NCBI RefSeq assembly: GCF_004331485.1
Contig: NZ_SJKD01000001.1
Span: forward strand, 1,550,001 to 1,614,000
DNA from: Kribbella capetownensis
Lineage (GTDB): Bacteria; Actinomycetota; Actinomycetes; Propionibacteriales; Kribbellaceae
Direction of reading: 5' to 3'
Length of the DNA stretch: 64,000 nucleotides
Shown here: piece by piece, positions 25,398-33,925 of the stretch
Position numbering within the stretch: position 1 is the first letter of the stretch
Layout of the letters: every line of letters starts with the position of its first letter
Program-made: the position numbers and the translations under genes
Notes under the pieces: generated by a model
Database searches by the model: none
The model's input: only the letters and a program-made list of their open reading frames with translations
Told to the model about the DNA's origin: nothing

Positions 25398-26624
25398 CTA
25401 TTCGGTCAGCCAGCGCTGGACGGTCTCGTCGTCCGGTCGCGGGCTGGTGCCGATCGCGTGCGGGACGAACCGGGCGAAGTAGTCCGTGATCGGCCCGTCC
25501 GACTCGCGCACCATCATCCCGGCCGCGGTCCCGTCGACGATCCAGCTCCCGATCACCGCCCGGTTGCCCTCGTACGACGGGAGTGGGTGCCACTCCTGGT
25601 AGACCATCGTCGAGGTGTCGTACGGACCGTCGTGGACGTGGTCCTCGGTGTCGGCGATGGTGTGGATGACGATGTTGCTGCCCTCGCGCCCGTGCAGCGG
25701 TTTCGCCACCCACTCGAGCAGGTCGCCCGGATCACCGAAGTACGCCGGCAGCAGGTTCGGGTGGTCCGGGTACAGCTCCCACAGCACGGGCAGGATCGCC
25801 TTGGTGGACAGCATCGTCTTCCAGATCGGCTCGATCCAGCGGACCGGCTCGGCCTCCAGCCCGGCCAGGATGTACCGGCCGAACTGGTCGTCGAGCATGT
25901 CCTCCCACGGGTAGAGCTTGAACGCGGTCCGGATCGGCCGCCCACCCCAGTCGACGAACGCGCGCCGGGCCTCGTCCCAGCCGACGTCCTCGATCTCATG
26001 CCCGTACGTCGCCAGTCCGGCCATGGCGGCGGTGTCGCGCAGGTACGCGACCGTCATCGCCTCCTCGCCGCTGGTCTCCGCGCCGGAGTTGAAGAAGTGC
26101 GCCTCCCTGCCGGGGAAACGCCCGGCCGCCAGCTCCTCGCCCCACCACTTCACCAGCCGGTCGTGCACCGAGTTCCACTGGTCCGCGTCGGGGAAGACGG
26201 CCTCCAGCCAGTTCCACTGGATCACCGCCGACTCCAGCAGCCCGGTCGGGGTGTCCCCGTTGATCTCCAGCATCTTCGGCTCGACCCCGCTCCAGGCCAG
26301 GTCGAAGCGCGCGTACGCCGACAGGTCGTCGCGCTTCAGCGACTCCCGCACCAGCGGCAGCGTGCCGGAGGCGAGACCGAGCTGGGCATCGGAGAACCGG
26401 TCACCCGACGCCATCACCGACGCCGCGTGCTTGCACATCTCGTACAGCTCCTCGGTGACGCGCTCGAGGTGCAGCACCTCGTCCATCGTCACCTCGTACC
26501 AGGCGCTCTCGTTCCAGTACGGGCGCTGGCTGCCGTCGGGCATATCGGTCATCGGGAAGACCAGCCCCTGCTCGGTCACCGTGTCCTGCCAGTCGGGCCG
26601 GGGCTTGATCAGGTGCCGCCACAT
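25398..26624 (-). CDS. Glutathionylspermidine synthase-like ATP-grasp ligase (YgiC/YjfC family)
   Basis: 408 residues from ATG 26624. Typical segments are YWNESAWYEVTMDEVLHLE near the start, RFDLAWSGVEPKMLEINGDTPTGLLE (ATP-grasp metal-binding region), AHFFNSGAETSGEEAMTVAYL, and KPLHGREGSNI near the C-terminus. This is the YgiC/YjfC family, homologous to the synthetase half of E. coli Gsp, which makes amide bonds on polyamine-glutathione substrates. Actinobacteria normally use mycothiol, so its substrate here is unlikely to be glutathionylspermidine. It is translationally coupled (ATGA) to the lipoprotein upstream, which is coupled to an APC permease. Confidence 0.88.
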   Translation of the reverse strand: MWRHLIKPRPDWQDTVTEQGLVFPMTDMPDGSQRPYWNESAWYEVTMDEVLHLERVTEELYEMCKHAASVMASGDRFSDAQLGLASGTLPLVRESLKRDDLSAYARFDLAWSGVEPKMLEINGDTPTGLLESAVIQWNWLEAVFPDADQWNSVHDRLVKWWGEELAAGRFPGREAHFFNSGAETSGEEAMTVAYLRDTAAMAGLATYGHEIEDVGWDEARRAFVDWGGRPIRTAFKLYPWEDMLDDQFGRYILAGLEAEPVRWIEPIWKTMLSTKAILPVLWELYPDHPNLLPAYFGDPGDLLEWVAKPLHGREGSNIVIHTIADTEDHVHDGPYDTSTMVYQEWHPLPSYEGNRAVIGSWIVDGTAAGMMVRESDGPITDYFARFVPHAIGTSPRPDDETVQRWLTE

Positions 26625-27034
26625 CAGCCGCCAGAGCTCCCCTTGCCGGACTTGCCGAACCCGCCGCGGGTGATGGTGCCGATGTCGCCGCCCTTCTTGT
26701 CGACGCCGCCTCGCTTGATCGTCGGCGATCCCGTCCGCGGGATCGTGTACGTGCCCTGGCCGGCGTTGTAGCGGCCGCCGATCGGCGGCACCAGGCCGCC
26801 GCCGCGGGTGGCCATGTAGAACCAGAAGAATCCGGCGCCGGAGCCGTGGTACTCGCGGTCGTCCTTGCAGTTCTCGTCGTCGGACCGGGTCTGGGTCTGC
26901 GGGTCGACGCAGATCGCGGCGTAGTCCGGCTGGCTGTTGCTGGAGCATCCGGACAGCGACGCGGCCACCAGCGCGGTGAGCCCGAGCGTGACGCCCGCGC
27001 TGCGCATCCGCCTCCTGGTCTGGCGTTGTGTCAC
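26624..27034 (-). CDS. Small lipoprotein between permease and ATP-grasp ligase
   Basis: 136 residues from GTG 27034, which has a GGAAGG site and overlaps the permease stop by four bases; ATG 27007 would lose the basic N-region. A basic start (QRQTRRRMRSAG) and hydrophobic core lead to the lipobox ASLSGC. The mature part has paired cysteines (AAICVDPQTQTRSDDENCKDD), an aromatic segment (GAGFFWFYMATRGGG) and a Gly-rich end (RGGFGKSGKGSSGG). It resembles the DUF1190-like YgiB partner that precedes ygiC in E. coli in position and length, though identity is not certain. The stop overlaps the ligase start. Confidence 0.75.
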   Translation of the reverse strand: MTQRQTRRRMRSAGVTLGLTALVAASLSGCSSNSQPDYAAICVDPQTQTRSDDENCKDDREYHGSGAGFFWFYMATRGGGLVPPIGGRYNAGQGTYTIPRTGSPTIKRGGVDKKGGDIGTITRGGFGKSGKGSSGG

Positions 27035-28401
27035 TGCCTGCCTTCCCCCTCGGCCGGTGGCTTCATCGAGAACATGATCGCCGCCCCGATCACCAGCACC
27101 ACGGCGACAACGATCAGGGGACCGGCGCTCACGTCGATCACCGACAGCACCAGCACTCCCACGAACGACGCGGCCGCCACCACCGGCACGACCACCCGTT
27201 GCAGTATGCGCCCGCTCCACTGCCCGGCGAAGTACACCGGTACGGCGGCCGCCGTCGCCAGGTAGTACAGCGACACCAGCAGGGACACAGCAGCGACGGA
27301 ATCGGCCAGTACGTCGTCCGACGTCAGTACGAGGGACGCATAGACGACCACGCTGGTTCCCGCGAACACCCAGGTCGACACGGTCGGCGTCTGGTAGCGC
27401 GACGAGATCCGGGCGAACTGGCCCGGGAACGCGTCTCGCCGAGCCATCGACAGCATGGTCCGCGCGGTCGGCAGGATCGTCGTCTGAGTCGACGCCAGCG
27501 CCGACACCAGGACCGCGGCGACCAGGAGCTTCCCGCCCGCGGTCCCGAGCAGCTCGTTGGACAGTACGGCGAAGAAGTCGTCGTCCGCGATGTCCCCGAG
27601 CGCAGCGGACCCGGCGTACGCGACCGCGGCCCACGCGACCACGACGTACAGGATGACCAGGAAGCCGTTCGCGACGAGGGCGGCGATCGCGGGAGTGCGG
27701 CCGGGGTCGCGGGTCTCCTCGTTGGTGCTGAACGAGGAATCCCAGCCCCAGTAGACGAAGATCGCGACCAGGACCGCGGCGACCCAGGAGCCGTCGCCGG
27801 TCTCCGAGAACGCCGGGATGCTCACCGTGCCGGCCTCGCTGAAGGCGTTGACGGCGAACCAGAGCAGCGCGAGTACTTCGATCGTCAGCAAGATGAATTG
27901 TGTGGTCGCGGCGATCCGGATGCCGCGATAGGCGAGCACGGCCATCAGCAGGATGAACACAACCCCCAGCCCGGCCTTGGCGAGGCGGGAGTCGGCCGCG
28001 CCGTCCAGACCGAGCAGCAGGTAGGTGTAGACGGCGGCGACCTGCGCGAGGTTGCTCATCACCAGTAGGCACGCCATCACGGTCGTCCAGCCGACCATCC
28101 GCCCGACGCCGATGCCGAACGCCTTCTCCGTCCACGGGAACGTCGTACCGCAGTCCGGCTCGGCTCGGTTGAGCTCGCGGAAGCACAGCACGACCAGGAA
28201 CACCGGGACCGCGCTCACCGCGAGCACCACGGGCGCGGCGGCCCCGACGTACCCGGCAAGCAGACCGACGGACACCGCCAACGAGTACGCCGGAGCGGTC
28301 GAGGCGATGCCGATCGCAGTGGACGAGCCGAGGCCCAGCGCATCCTTGCGCAGGCTCCGGCCTCGTGATCGCGAGTCAATGATGGTCATGGCGACACCCA
28401 C
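27031..28401 (-). CDS. APC family amino acid/polyamine permease
   Basis: 456 residues (452 from ATG 28389) with about twelve hydrophobic segments. The first helix carries GLGSSTAIGIASTAPAYSLA, resembling the GxG substrate-backbone motif of APC transporters; helix 6 region carries FVYWGWDSSFSTNEETRDPGRTPA. This resembles actinobacterial amino acid permeases of the AAT/APA group. It heads a coupled trio with a lipoprotein and an ATP-grasp ligase, so it may supply the amino acid or amine that the ligase uses. It begins 28 bases after the beta-mannosidase stop on the same strand, so read-through from the sugar operon is possible. Confidence 0.88.
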   Translation of the reverse strand: MGVAMTIIDSRSRGRSLRKDALGLGSSTAIGIASTAPAYSLAVSVGLLAGYVGAAAPVVLAVSAVPVFLVVLCFRELNRAEPDCGTTFPWTEKAFGIGVGRMVGWTTVMACLLVMSNLAQVAAVYTYLLLGLDGAADSRLAKAGLGVVFILLMAVLAYRGIRIAATTQFILLTIEVLALLWFAVNAFSEAGTVSIPAFSETGDGSWVAAVLVAIFVYWGWDSSFSTNEETRDPGRTPAIAALVANGFLVILYVVVAWAAVAYAGSAALGDIADDDFFAVLSNELLGTAGGKLLVAAVLVSALASTQTTILPTARTMLSMARRDAFPGQFARISSRYQTPTVSTWVFAGTSVVVYASLVLTSDDVLADSVAAVSLLVSLYYLATAAAVPVYFAGQWSGRILQRVVVPVVAAASFVGVLVLSVIDVSAGPLIVVAVVLVIGAAIMFSMKPPAEGEGRQ

Positions 28402-28429
28402 TGTCGCACGCCCGAGGTGTCGTCGTCAG

Positions 28430-30877
28430 TCAGGTCACCAGGTCGTTCGCGGAACGCAGCACCGGTACGCCGACCTGCGCCGGCGCTGTCGCGCCCGTCA
28501 CGTGGAAGGTGTGGCTCTCGCCCGCGGACAGCGTGACCAGACACGAGTCCACCCGCGCGGCCGGGTCCAGCCGGTCCGGGAACAGGGCCAGATCCTTCGC
28601 CAGCGCGGCCGCCGTGACGGTCACGTCGTACCCGTCCTCCGTCGGGGTGACCGAGGCCGCGTACGCGTCTTCGGACAGCCGCAACGCGGTGTCCTCGACG
28701 AAGTACCAGTACGCCGTCGACCCGTCGCCGGCGCACACCTCGAGGTACTCACCGGCAGCATTGCCCGGTACGCCGACCGATGCGGGCAGCGAGCTGAGGG
28801 CCGCCGACCGCGGCCCGACCTCGAGCACGAACGTCTCCCGCGCCAGCACCTCGCTGCCGGTGCCGGTCGACCGCCGGGTGACCGTCACCTCGGTGCTCCA
28901 CGCCACGTCCGAGTCGTTGTGTGCGGCAACGACCAGTTCGTTGTCGCGCGGCTGGACGGTCAGCAGGCGCTCGGCGTACACGCGCTTCAGGGCGAACCAC
29001 AGCGGCTTGCGGATGCGGTGTCCGTCGACCGCCGCCCAGGAGACGACCGGCCAGTTGTCATTCAACTGCCACACGATCGCGCCGGTGTTCAGCGGGAACA
29101 GGCTGCGGAAGTGCTCGATGCCGTAGACGATCGCCCGCGCCTGGTTCAGCTGCGTCGTCCAGTGCCAGTCGTCGATGTCCTTCCACTTCGGCAGGTGCTC
29201 GCCCAAGCCGCGCTCCAGCTTGAGGTTGCCCTCGAACGCCTTCTGGTGGACGAGCATCTGCCGGCCGTACGGATCCAGCGGCTCGTCGTGCACCACCGAG
29301 ACCAGCGTCGACCAGGCCGGCGGCCCCTGGAAGCCGAACTCCGACACGAACCGCGGCTTGTACTTGCGGTACGTCGTGTAGTCCACCTGGTTCCACACAT
29401 CCCAGATGTGCATGGTCCCGTTGCGCTCGTCGTTCGGGTGGATGAAGTGGTCGTACGAGAACGGGCTGCCCTGCGAGTACGGCGTCCGCGGGTCGAGCTC
29501 GGCGACGATCCCGGGGAGCAGGTCGAAGTAGTACCCCTCACCCCACGAGCGCCCGGCCAGCGGTGCCCGCCAGCCCCACTCGACGTACCCCCAGATGTTC
29601 TCGTTGTTGCCGTTCCAGACCGCGAGGCTGGCGTGCCGGCTCAGCCGGGTCACGGCCTGCCGCGCCTCGGCCTCCACCTCGCTGCGCATCGGCTCGTCCT
29701 CGGAGTACGCCGCGCACGCGAACAGGAAGTCCTGCCAGACCAGGAGCCCCTGCTCGTCACAGATGTCGTAGAAGTCTTCGCTCTCGTAGATCCCGCCGCC
29801 CCAGACCCGGAGCAGGTTCATCCCCGCGTCCACCGCATCCTGCAGGCTGGCCTCGTACGTCGCCCGGTTCAGCCGGGTGACGAAGGCGTCGTCGGGGATC
29901 CAGTTGGCGCCACGCACATAGATCGGCTTGTCGTTCACGGACAGCACGAACGGCCCACCATCCTTGTCGGGGGCTACGTTCAGCGTGACGGTCCGGAACC
30001 CCACCCGGCCCCGCCAGCTGTCCAGGTCGTCCAGTGCCACTGCCACGTCGTACAGCGGCTGCTTGCCGTAGCCCCGCGGCCACCACGCGTCGACCGACTC
30101 GACCGTCGAGGTGAGCTCCACGGTCCCGGTGCCAGCGGCAACCTTCTCCGACACGGTCGTCCCGCCGACCTCGACGGTGACGGTGGCGCCTTCGGTCGCG
30201 CCGGGCGCCCAGGCCAGCGAGACATGCGTGCTGAGTACGCCGCGGTCGCCGTCGAGCCCGGCCAACGGGCGGACCGAGTCGATCCGTACGCCGGACCACG
30301 ACTCGAGCCTGATCGGCCGCCAGATGCCGGCCGTCGCGACATCCGGTCCCCAGTCCCAGCCGAAGTTGCTGGCCATCTTGCGGATCGCGTTGTACGGATG
30401 GTGGTTGGTGTGCGGCCACAGTCCGAGCGACTCGGCCAGCTCCTCGGCCGTCCGCACCGGTCCGGCGAAGTCGATGACCAGTTCGTTGCCCTCGGCCACC
30501 AGCAGGCCGGTGACGTCGAACTGGTATCTCCGGTGCTGGTTCCAGGTCTTGCCCAGCTCGGTCCCGTTCAGCGTCACGGTCGCCGCGGTGTCCAGCCCGT
30601 CGGCCACCAACTCTTGGACCGCATGGCCGTCGGCCGCCCAGTCGAAGGTGGTCCGGTAGCTCCAGTCGGTCCGGCCGATCCAGGCCAGCTTGCCCTCGTT
30701 GTCGCCGTCGAACGGATCCGGGATCAGTCCGGCGGCCAGGAGGTCGGTGTGCACCTCGCCCGGGACCGTGGCGGCGACCGGTGTGGTGATCCCCTCGGGC
30801 ACCGGTCCGGCCGCCGTGCGCACGGTCCAGGCGGCGCCGCCTTCAGTGGTCAGCGGGACTGTCTTGAGCGATGTCAC
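28430..30877 (-). CDS. Beta-mannosidase, glycoside hydrolase family 2
   Basis: 815 residues from GTG 30877 (GGAGAG site). The N-terminal sugar-binding domain includes VPGEVHTDLLAAGLIPDPF and DWSYRTTFDW; the middle has a beta sandwich; the TIM barrel carries IYVRGANWIPDD and RVWGGGIYESEDFYDICDEQGLLVWQDF. The acid/base Glu is in WNGNNENIWG (about residue 426) and the nucleophile Glu in FVSEFGFQGPP (about 512). It should release mannose from beta-1,4-mannosides in the cytoplasm; no signal peptide is present. A LacI-like operator lies 18 bases upstream of the start, and a terminator from the previous operon lies just before that. Confidence 0.93.
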   Translation of the reverse strand: MTSLKTVPLTTEGGAAWTVRTAAGPVPEGITTPVAATVPGEVHTDLLAAGLIPDPFDGDNEGKLAWIGRTDWSYRTTFDWAADGHAVQELVADGLDTAATVTLNGTELGKTWNQHRRYQFDVTGLLVAEGNELVIDFAGPVRTAEELAESLGLWPHTNHHPYNAIRKMASNFGWDWGPDVATAGIWRPIRLESWSGVRIDSVRPLAGLDGDRGVLSTHVSLAWAPGATEGATVTVEVGGTTVSEKVAAGTGTVELTSTVESVDAWWPRGYGKQPLYDVAVALDDLDSWRGRVGFRTVTLNVAPDKDGGPFVLSVNDKPIYVRGANWIPDDAFVTRLNRATYEASLQDAVDAGMNLLRVWGGGIYESEDFYDICDEQGLLVWQDFLFACAAYSEDEPMRSEVEAEARQAVTRLSRHASLAVWNGNNENIWGYVEWGWRAPLAGRSWGEGYYFDLLPGIVAELDPRTPYSQGSPFSYDHFIHPNDERNGTMHIWDVWNQVDYTTYRKYKPRFVSEFGFQGPPAWSTLVSVVHDEPLDPYGRQMLVHQKAFEGNLKLERGLGEHLPKWKDIDDWHWTTQLNQARAIVYGIEHFRSLFPLNTGAIVWQLNDNWPVVSWAAVDGHRIRKPLWFALKRVYAERLLTVQPRDNELVVAAHNDSDVAWSTEVTVTRRSTGTGSEVLARETFVLEVGPRSAALSSLPASVGVPGNAAGEYLEVCAGDGSTAYWYFVEDTALRLSEDAYAASVTPTEDGYDVTVTAAALAKDLALFPDRLDPAARVDSCLVTLSAGESHTFHVTGATAPAQVGVPVLRSANDLVT

Positions 30878-30893
30878 AGCAGCTCTCCAAAGT

Positions 30894-30906
30894 GAACCGG
30901 TTTAGT
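30894..30906 (-). promoter_or_regulatory. LacI-type operator, site 1
   Basis: GAACCGGTTTAGT contains the palindrome AACCGGTT with a central CpG (30895-30902), as expected for LacI-family operators. It is 18 bp upstream of the beta-mannosidase start and nearly identical to site 2 at 33554-33566. Confidence 0.65.
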
Positions 30907-30913
30907 TCTTTCA

Positions 30914-30945
30914 CAAAACCGCTCCCCAAGGAATCGGGGAGCGGT
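30914..30945 (-). terminator. Intrinsic terminator of the sugar-gene operon
   Basis: On the minus strand ACCGCTCCCC (30945-30936) pairs with GGGGAGCGGT (30927-30918) around an 8-base loop and is followed by TTTTGTG. It is five bases after the SGNH gene stop. Confidence 0.85.
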
Positions 30946-30949
30946 GGTC

Positions 30950-31558
30950 TCAGTCTTCGAGGACGGTCTTGCGCCAGAGATCGGCGATGGCGCGATGCCC
31001 GGCGGTGGACGGGTGCACGCCGTCGTGCGCCAGCGTGGCCGCGCCGACGGTCCTGGCCTGGCGGTTCAGCTCCACGTCGGCCGGCACCAGGATGGCGCCG
31101 TACTCGACGGCGAGCTTGCGGACGACGTCGAGCTTGGGGTCGAGGTCGTCCCGCCAGCCCTCCTGGCCGTCCTTCACCGGCATCAGGAACGGCTCGACCA
31201 GGACGACCGGGCAGGTGAGCGGATCCAGCAACGTCCGGTACGACGCCTCGAACGACTCGGCCGTCGTCGGGTCATTCTTGTCGTACCGCCGCCAGGTGTC
31301 GTTGATGCCGATCATGATCGATACCAGGGAGGGGTCGTGGGCCAGCACATCGGCGGACCAGCGGCCGACCAGGTCGGCGGCCCGGTCGCCGCTGATGCCG
31401 ACGTTGACGATCCGCGGCCGGCGTGCACCGAGGTCGTCGTACAGGTTGCGCACGTAGCCGTCACCGAGCCCGTCCGGGTCGGTTCGGCGGCCGCAGTCGG
31501 TGACCGAGTCCCCGGCGAACACGACGGTCCGCCGGGGATCGAGAAGGATCGTGGTCAC
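30950..31558 (-). CDS. SGNH/GDSL-family esterase
   Basis: 202 residues. All four blocks are present: block I AGDSVTDCGRR with the nucleophile Ser, block II NVGISGDRAADL with Gly, block III IGINDTWRR with Asn, and block V DGVHPSTAGH with Asp and His. There is no signal peptide, so it is cytoplasmic. In this setting, between mannosidase and sugar dehydrogenase genes, it probably removes acetyl groups from imported mannan or other plant oligosaccharides. The GTG start is ten bases after the Gfo/Idh stop, so the two are co-transcribed; a T-rich terminator follows. Confidence 0.88.
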   Translation of the reverse strand: MTTILLDPRRTVVFAGDSVTDCGRRTDPDGLGDGYVRNLYDDLGARRPRIVNVGISGDRAADLVGRWSADVLAHDPSLVSIMIGINDTWRRYDKNDPTTAESFEASYRTLLDPLTCPVVLVEPFLMPVKDGQEGWRDDLDPKLDVVRKLAVEYGAILVPADVELNRQARTVGAATLAHDGVHPSTAGHRAIADLWRKTVLED

Positions 31559-31568
31559 AGGGCCGGGT

Positions 31569-32666
31569 TCACAGGGTCGCCGCGGTGACGTCCCAGTCGT
31601 CCGGCAGGATCGCCGCGACCTCGACCGTACTGTTCACGTCGACGAAGGCACCGGTGTCGATCGAATCGGTGATGGAGGCCATCACGTCGACGATGTGGAA
31701 CGCCAGCGCACCGGTCGCGCGATGCGGCCGGTCGGCCCGGATCGCCCGCGCCATCTCGAGTACGCCGGTGCCGCGCTGCGCGACCGCCTTCGTCTCGGCG
31801 ATGGTCTCCCAGTCGTCAGTGCCCCGCCGGCGGATCTTGATCGCACCGTCGAACCCGTTCGGGTCCGGTACGGCGAGAGTCGCGTCCGCGCCGGTGATCT
31901 CGACGAACCCGCCCCGCGACAGCGGCGAGTCGAAGCTGAAGATGCTCTGCGACGACTGCCCCGACTCGAACCGCGCGATCGCGCTGACGTGGGTCGGCAC
32001 GGTCACGTCGAAGTCGGTGCCGGCCAGCGGACCGGAGCCGATCGTGCGCTTCTCCCGCGACTTCGAGCCGATGCCGGCGACTGCCGCGACCGGCCCGAAC
32101 AGCTGCACCAGCGTGGTCAGGTAGTACGGGCCGATGTCCCACAGCGGGCCTGCGCCATCCTGGAACAGGAACGCCGGGTTCGGGTGCCAGGACTCCGGGC
32201 CGGGGGACTGCATCAGGGTCAGCGCGGTCATCGGCTGCCCGATGTCACCGCGCTCGATGATGCGGCGCGACTCCTGCAGGCCCGGACCCAGGATGGTGTC
32301 GGGTGCGCAGCCCAGCCGCACTCCGGCGTCCTGCGCCGTCGCCAGCAGCTTGAGGCCGCTGTCCTGATCCAGCGAGAACGGCTTCTCGCTCCACACGTGC
32401 TTGCCCGCGGCAACCGCTGCCAGCGCCACCTCGACGTGCGCGATCGGGATGGTCAGGTTGACCACGATCTCGACGTCCGGGTGGTTCAGCACGGCCTCGG
32501 GACCACCGTGGGTCTCGATGCCGTACTGCTCGGCCTTCTCCTTGGCTGCCTCCGGCCGAAGGTCGCCGATGGCGTGCACCTTCAGGTCAGGGAAGCTCTG
32601 CATGCTCTTGATGTAGGCGTCGGAGATGACTCCGGCGCCGATGACTCCTACGCCGACAGAACTCAT
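31569..32666 (-). CDS. Gfo/Idh/MocA family sugar oxidoreductase
   Basis: 365 residues. The N-terminal Rossmann fold starts VGVGVIGAGVISDAYIKSM; the family motif VWSEKPFSLDQDSGLKLL supplies the active-site Lys in EKP; PAFLFQDGAGPLWDIGPYYLTTL lies in the C-terminal alpha/beta domain. Members oxidise or reduce sugars, inositols or amino sugars with NAD(P). It is in an operon with a sugar isomerase and an SGNH esterase, so a sugar derived from the oligosaccharide is the probable substrate. The gap to the upstream isomerase contains two copies of a short CGCTTCGCTCC repeat. Confidence 0.9.
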   Translation of the reverse strand: MSSVGVGVIGAGVISDAYIKSMQSFPDLKVHAIGDLRPEAAKEKAEQYGIETHGGPEAVLNHPDVEIVVNLTIPIAHVEVALAAVAAGKHVWSEKPFSLDQDSGLKLLATAQDAGVRLGCAPDTILGPGLQESRRIIERGDIGQPMTALTLMQSPGPESWHPNPAFLFQDGAGPLWDIGPYYLTTLVQLFGPVAAVAGIGSKSREKRTIGSGPLAGTDFDVTVPTHVSAIARFESGQSSQSIFSFDSPLSRGGFVEITGADATLAVPDPNGFDGAIKIRRRGTDDWETIAETKAVAQRGTGVLEMARAIRADRPHRATGALAFHIVDVMASITDSIDTGAFVDVNSTVEVAAILPDDWDVTAATL

Positions 32667-32673
32667 CGTCGTC

Positions 32674-32741
32674 CTCGCTTCGCTCCGGGCGCCGATGAGG
32701 CACGAGGCACGCGGTGTTTGATGATGAACTCGCTTCGCTCC
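32674..32741. repeat. Paired short direct repeats
   Basis: CTCGCTTCGCTCC occurs at 32674-32686 and again at 32729-32741, the second touching the isomerase stop. Both lie in the 76-bp gap between isomerase and Gfo/Idh genes. Significance unknown. Confidence 0.6.
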
Positions 32742-32742
32742 T

Positions 32743-33492
32743 TCATGCAGGTGCGCCCTCTCCGGTGAGGAACTTGTAGCTGCCTTCCACCGCGTCGAAG
32801 ATCTCGCCGGTGAAGTCGTCGAGCTCGACGACCCGCAGCGCGTTCGGTACGGCGGCCAGGATCTCCCGGACCGCGATGCTGCCGTCGCCGACCGCCACCT
32901 GGGCCTTGTTGTCCAGCGTGCCGTCGCCGTCCTTGACGTGGATCGCCTTCACCCGGTCACCGAGCCTGGCCAGGAGCGCCGGTACGTCGGCGCCACCGAC
33001 GGCGGCCCAGTAGGTGTCCACCTCGAGGATCACGTCGTCGGACAGGTTGTCCGCGAGGATCTCCAGCCCGTGCACGCCGTCGATCTTCGACTCGAGCTCG
33101 AACTGGTGGTTGTGGTAGCCGACCGTGATGCCGTGGTCGGCGGCCTCGACCGCGGCCTTGTTCAGGCCCTCGGCGATCGCCTTGATGTCGGCGGCCGCCT
33201 GCCAGCGGGCCGGGTCGGTGTGCGGGTCGATCACGGTGGTGATGCCGAGCCGCTTCGCCGCGGCGTAGATCGGGCCGCTCTCGTCGCGGAGCAGGCCGGC
33301 GTGCGTGGTCGGTGCCGACAGTCCGTACTTGGGCAGCGCCTCGGCCAGGCGGTCCGCGAAGTTCGTCACACCGAAGGGCTCGACCTTGGTGTAGCCGATC
33401 TGCGCGATGTGGGCCAGGGTGGCGTCGAAGTCCTCCTCGAGCTTGCCCCGGACCGTGTACAACTGGAGGGACAGGTTGTCCACTGCGACCAT
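32743..33492 (-). CDS. Sugar phosphate isomerase/epimerase (xylose isomerase-like TIM barrel)
   Basis: 249 residues from ATG 33492, preceded by GAGGAGAAACC; an ORF running to 34074 is only an upstream open frame. The AP-endonuclease-2 type barrel shows LSLQLYTVRGKLEEDFDATL at the start, IAQIGYTKVEPFG, TVGYHNHQFELES with metal-binding His, VILEVDTYWAAVGG with metal-binding Glu/Asp, and AIHVKDGDG near the C-terminus. It should interconvert a ketose and aldose or epimerise a sugar acid. It is the first gene of the three-gene sugar operon and has a LacI-like operator 63 bases upstream. Confidence 0.9.
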   Translation of the reverse strand: MVAVDNLSLQLYTVRGKLEEDFDATLAHIAQIGYTKVEPFGVTNFADRLAEALPKYGLSAPTTHAGLLRDESGPIYAAAKRLGITTVIDPHTDPARWQAAADIKAIAEGLNKAAVEAADHGITVGYHNHQFELESKIDGVHGLEILADNLSDDVILEVDTYWAAVGGADVPALLARLGDRVKAIHVKDGDGTLDNKAQVAVGDGSIAVREILAAVPNALRVVELDDFTGEIFDAVEGSYKFLTGEGAPA

Positions 33493-33553
33493 GGTTTCTC
33501 CTCGTCGCCGGCGGCTCTCCCGCTGCCCTGGGATCCTCGCCGGCTTGATTGCC

Positions 33554-33566
33554 GAACCGGTTAAGT
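33554..33566 (-). promoter_or_regulatory. LacI-type operator, site 2
   Basis: GAACCGGTTAAGT (33554-33566) differs from site 1 by one base. It lies 63 bp upstream of the isomerase start and on the side facing the divergent LacI gene. Confidence 0.65.
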
Positions 33567-33708
33567 AACGACCGCAACGGTATCCCACCCGGCCCCGCCC
33601 ACACCACCCTGCGCCCAACCACTGGGCGGTCACCTGACCCCCATCCGCAGCCCCGCCGCCACCTCGGCCCCGCCTGGCGCTCCGGCCCACCCCTGCGACA
33701 ATTTGAGC

Positions 33709-33904
33709 GGATAACCCCTGGTGTTGCCCCTTGTCTTGTCGAAATACGGGGAGAGAAGGGACAACAGGAGTGGTTATCCCCTGAGATGTGCAGGTAAGAA
33801 GCGGTGAGGATTTGATCAAACAGTCACCCTCCGCGCCTGAGTGGTGACACGGTGTGGAAACCGGCGCACACTGAAGGATTCCGGACCGACCGTCCTCGGT
33901 CCGG
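33709..33904 (+). promoter_or_regulatory. Long structured region upstream of lacI-family gene
   Basis: The 433-bp gap holds no gene. GGATAACC (33709-33716) and GGTTATCC (33772-33779) form a distant inverted repeat. TTTGATCAAA (33811-33820) is a perfect 10-bp palindrome. GTCACC (33823-33828) pairs with GGTGAC (33843-33848). A 9-bp hairpin CCGGACCGA/TCGGTCCGG (33881-33904) sits just before the lacI ribosome site. These could be promoter, operator and leader elements; roles are inferred. Confidence 0.4.
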
Positions 33905-33925
33905 CCGCCCTTCGAGGAGGCCGTC

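Noticed and set aside
26625..26948. N-terminal extension of the ATP-grasp ligase
   Set aside because: Arg-rich, antisense-like composition and overlaps the lipoprotein gene in another frame; a good start is at 26624.
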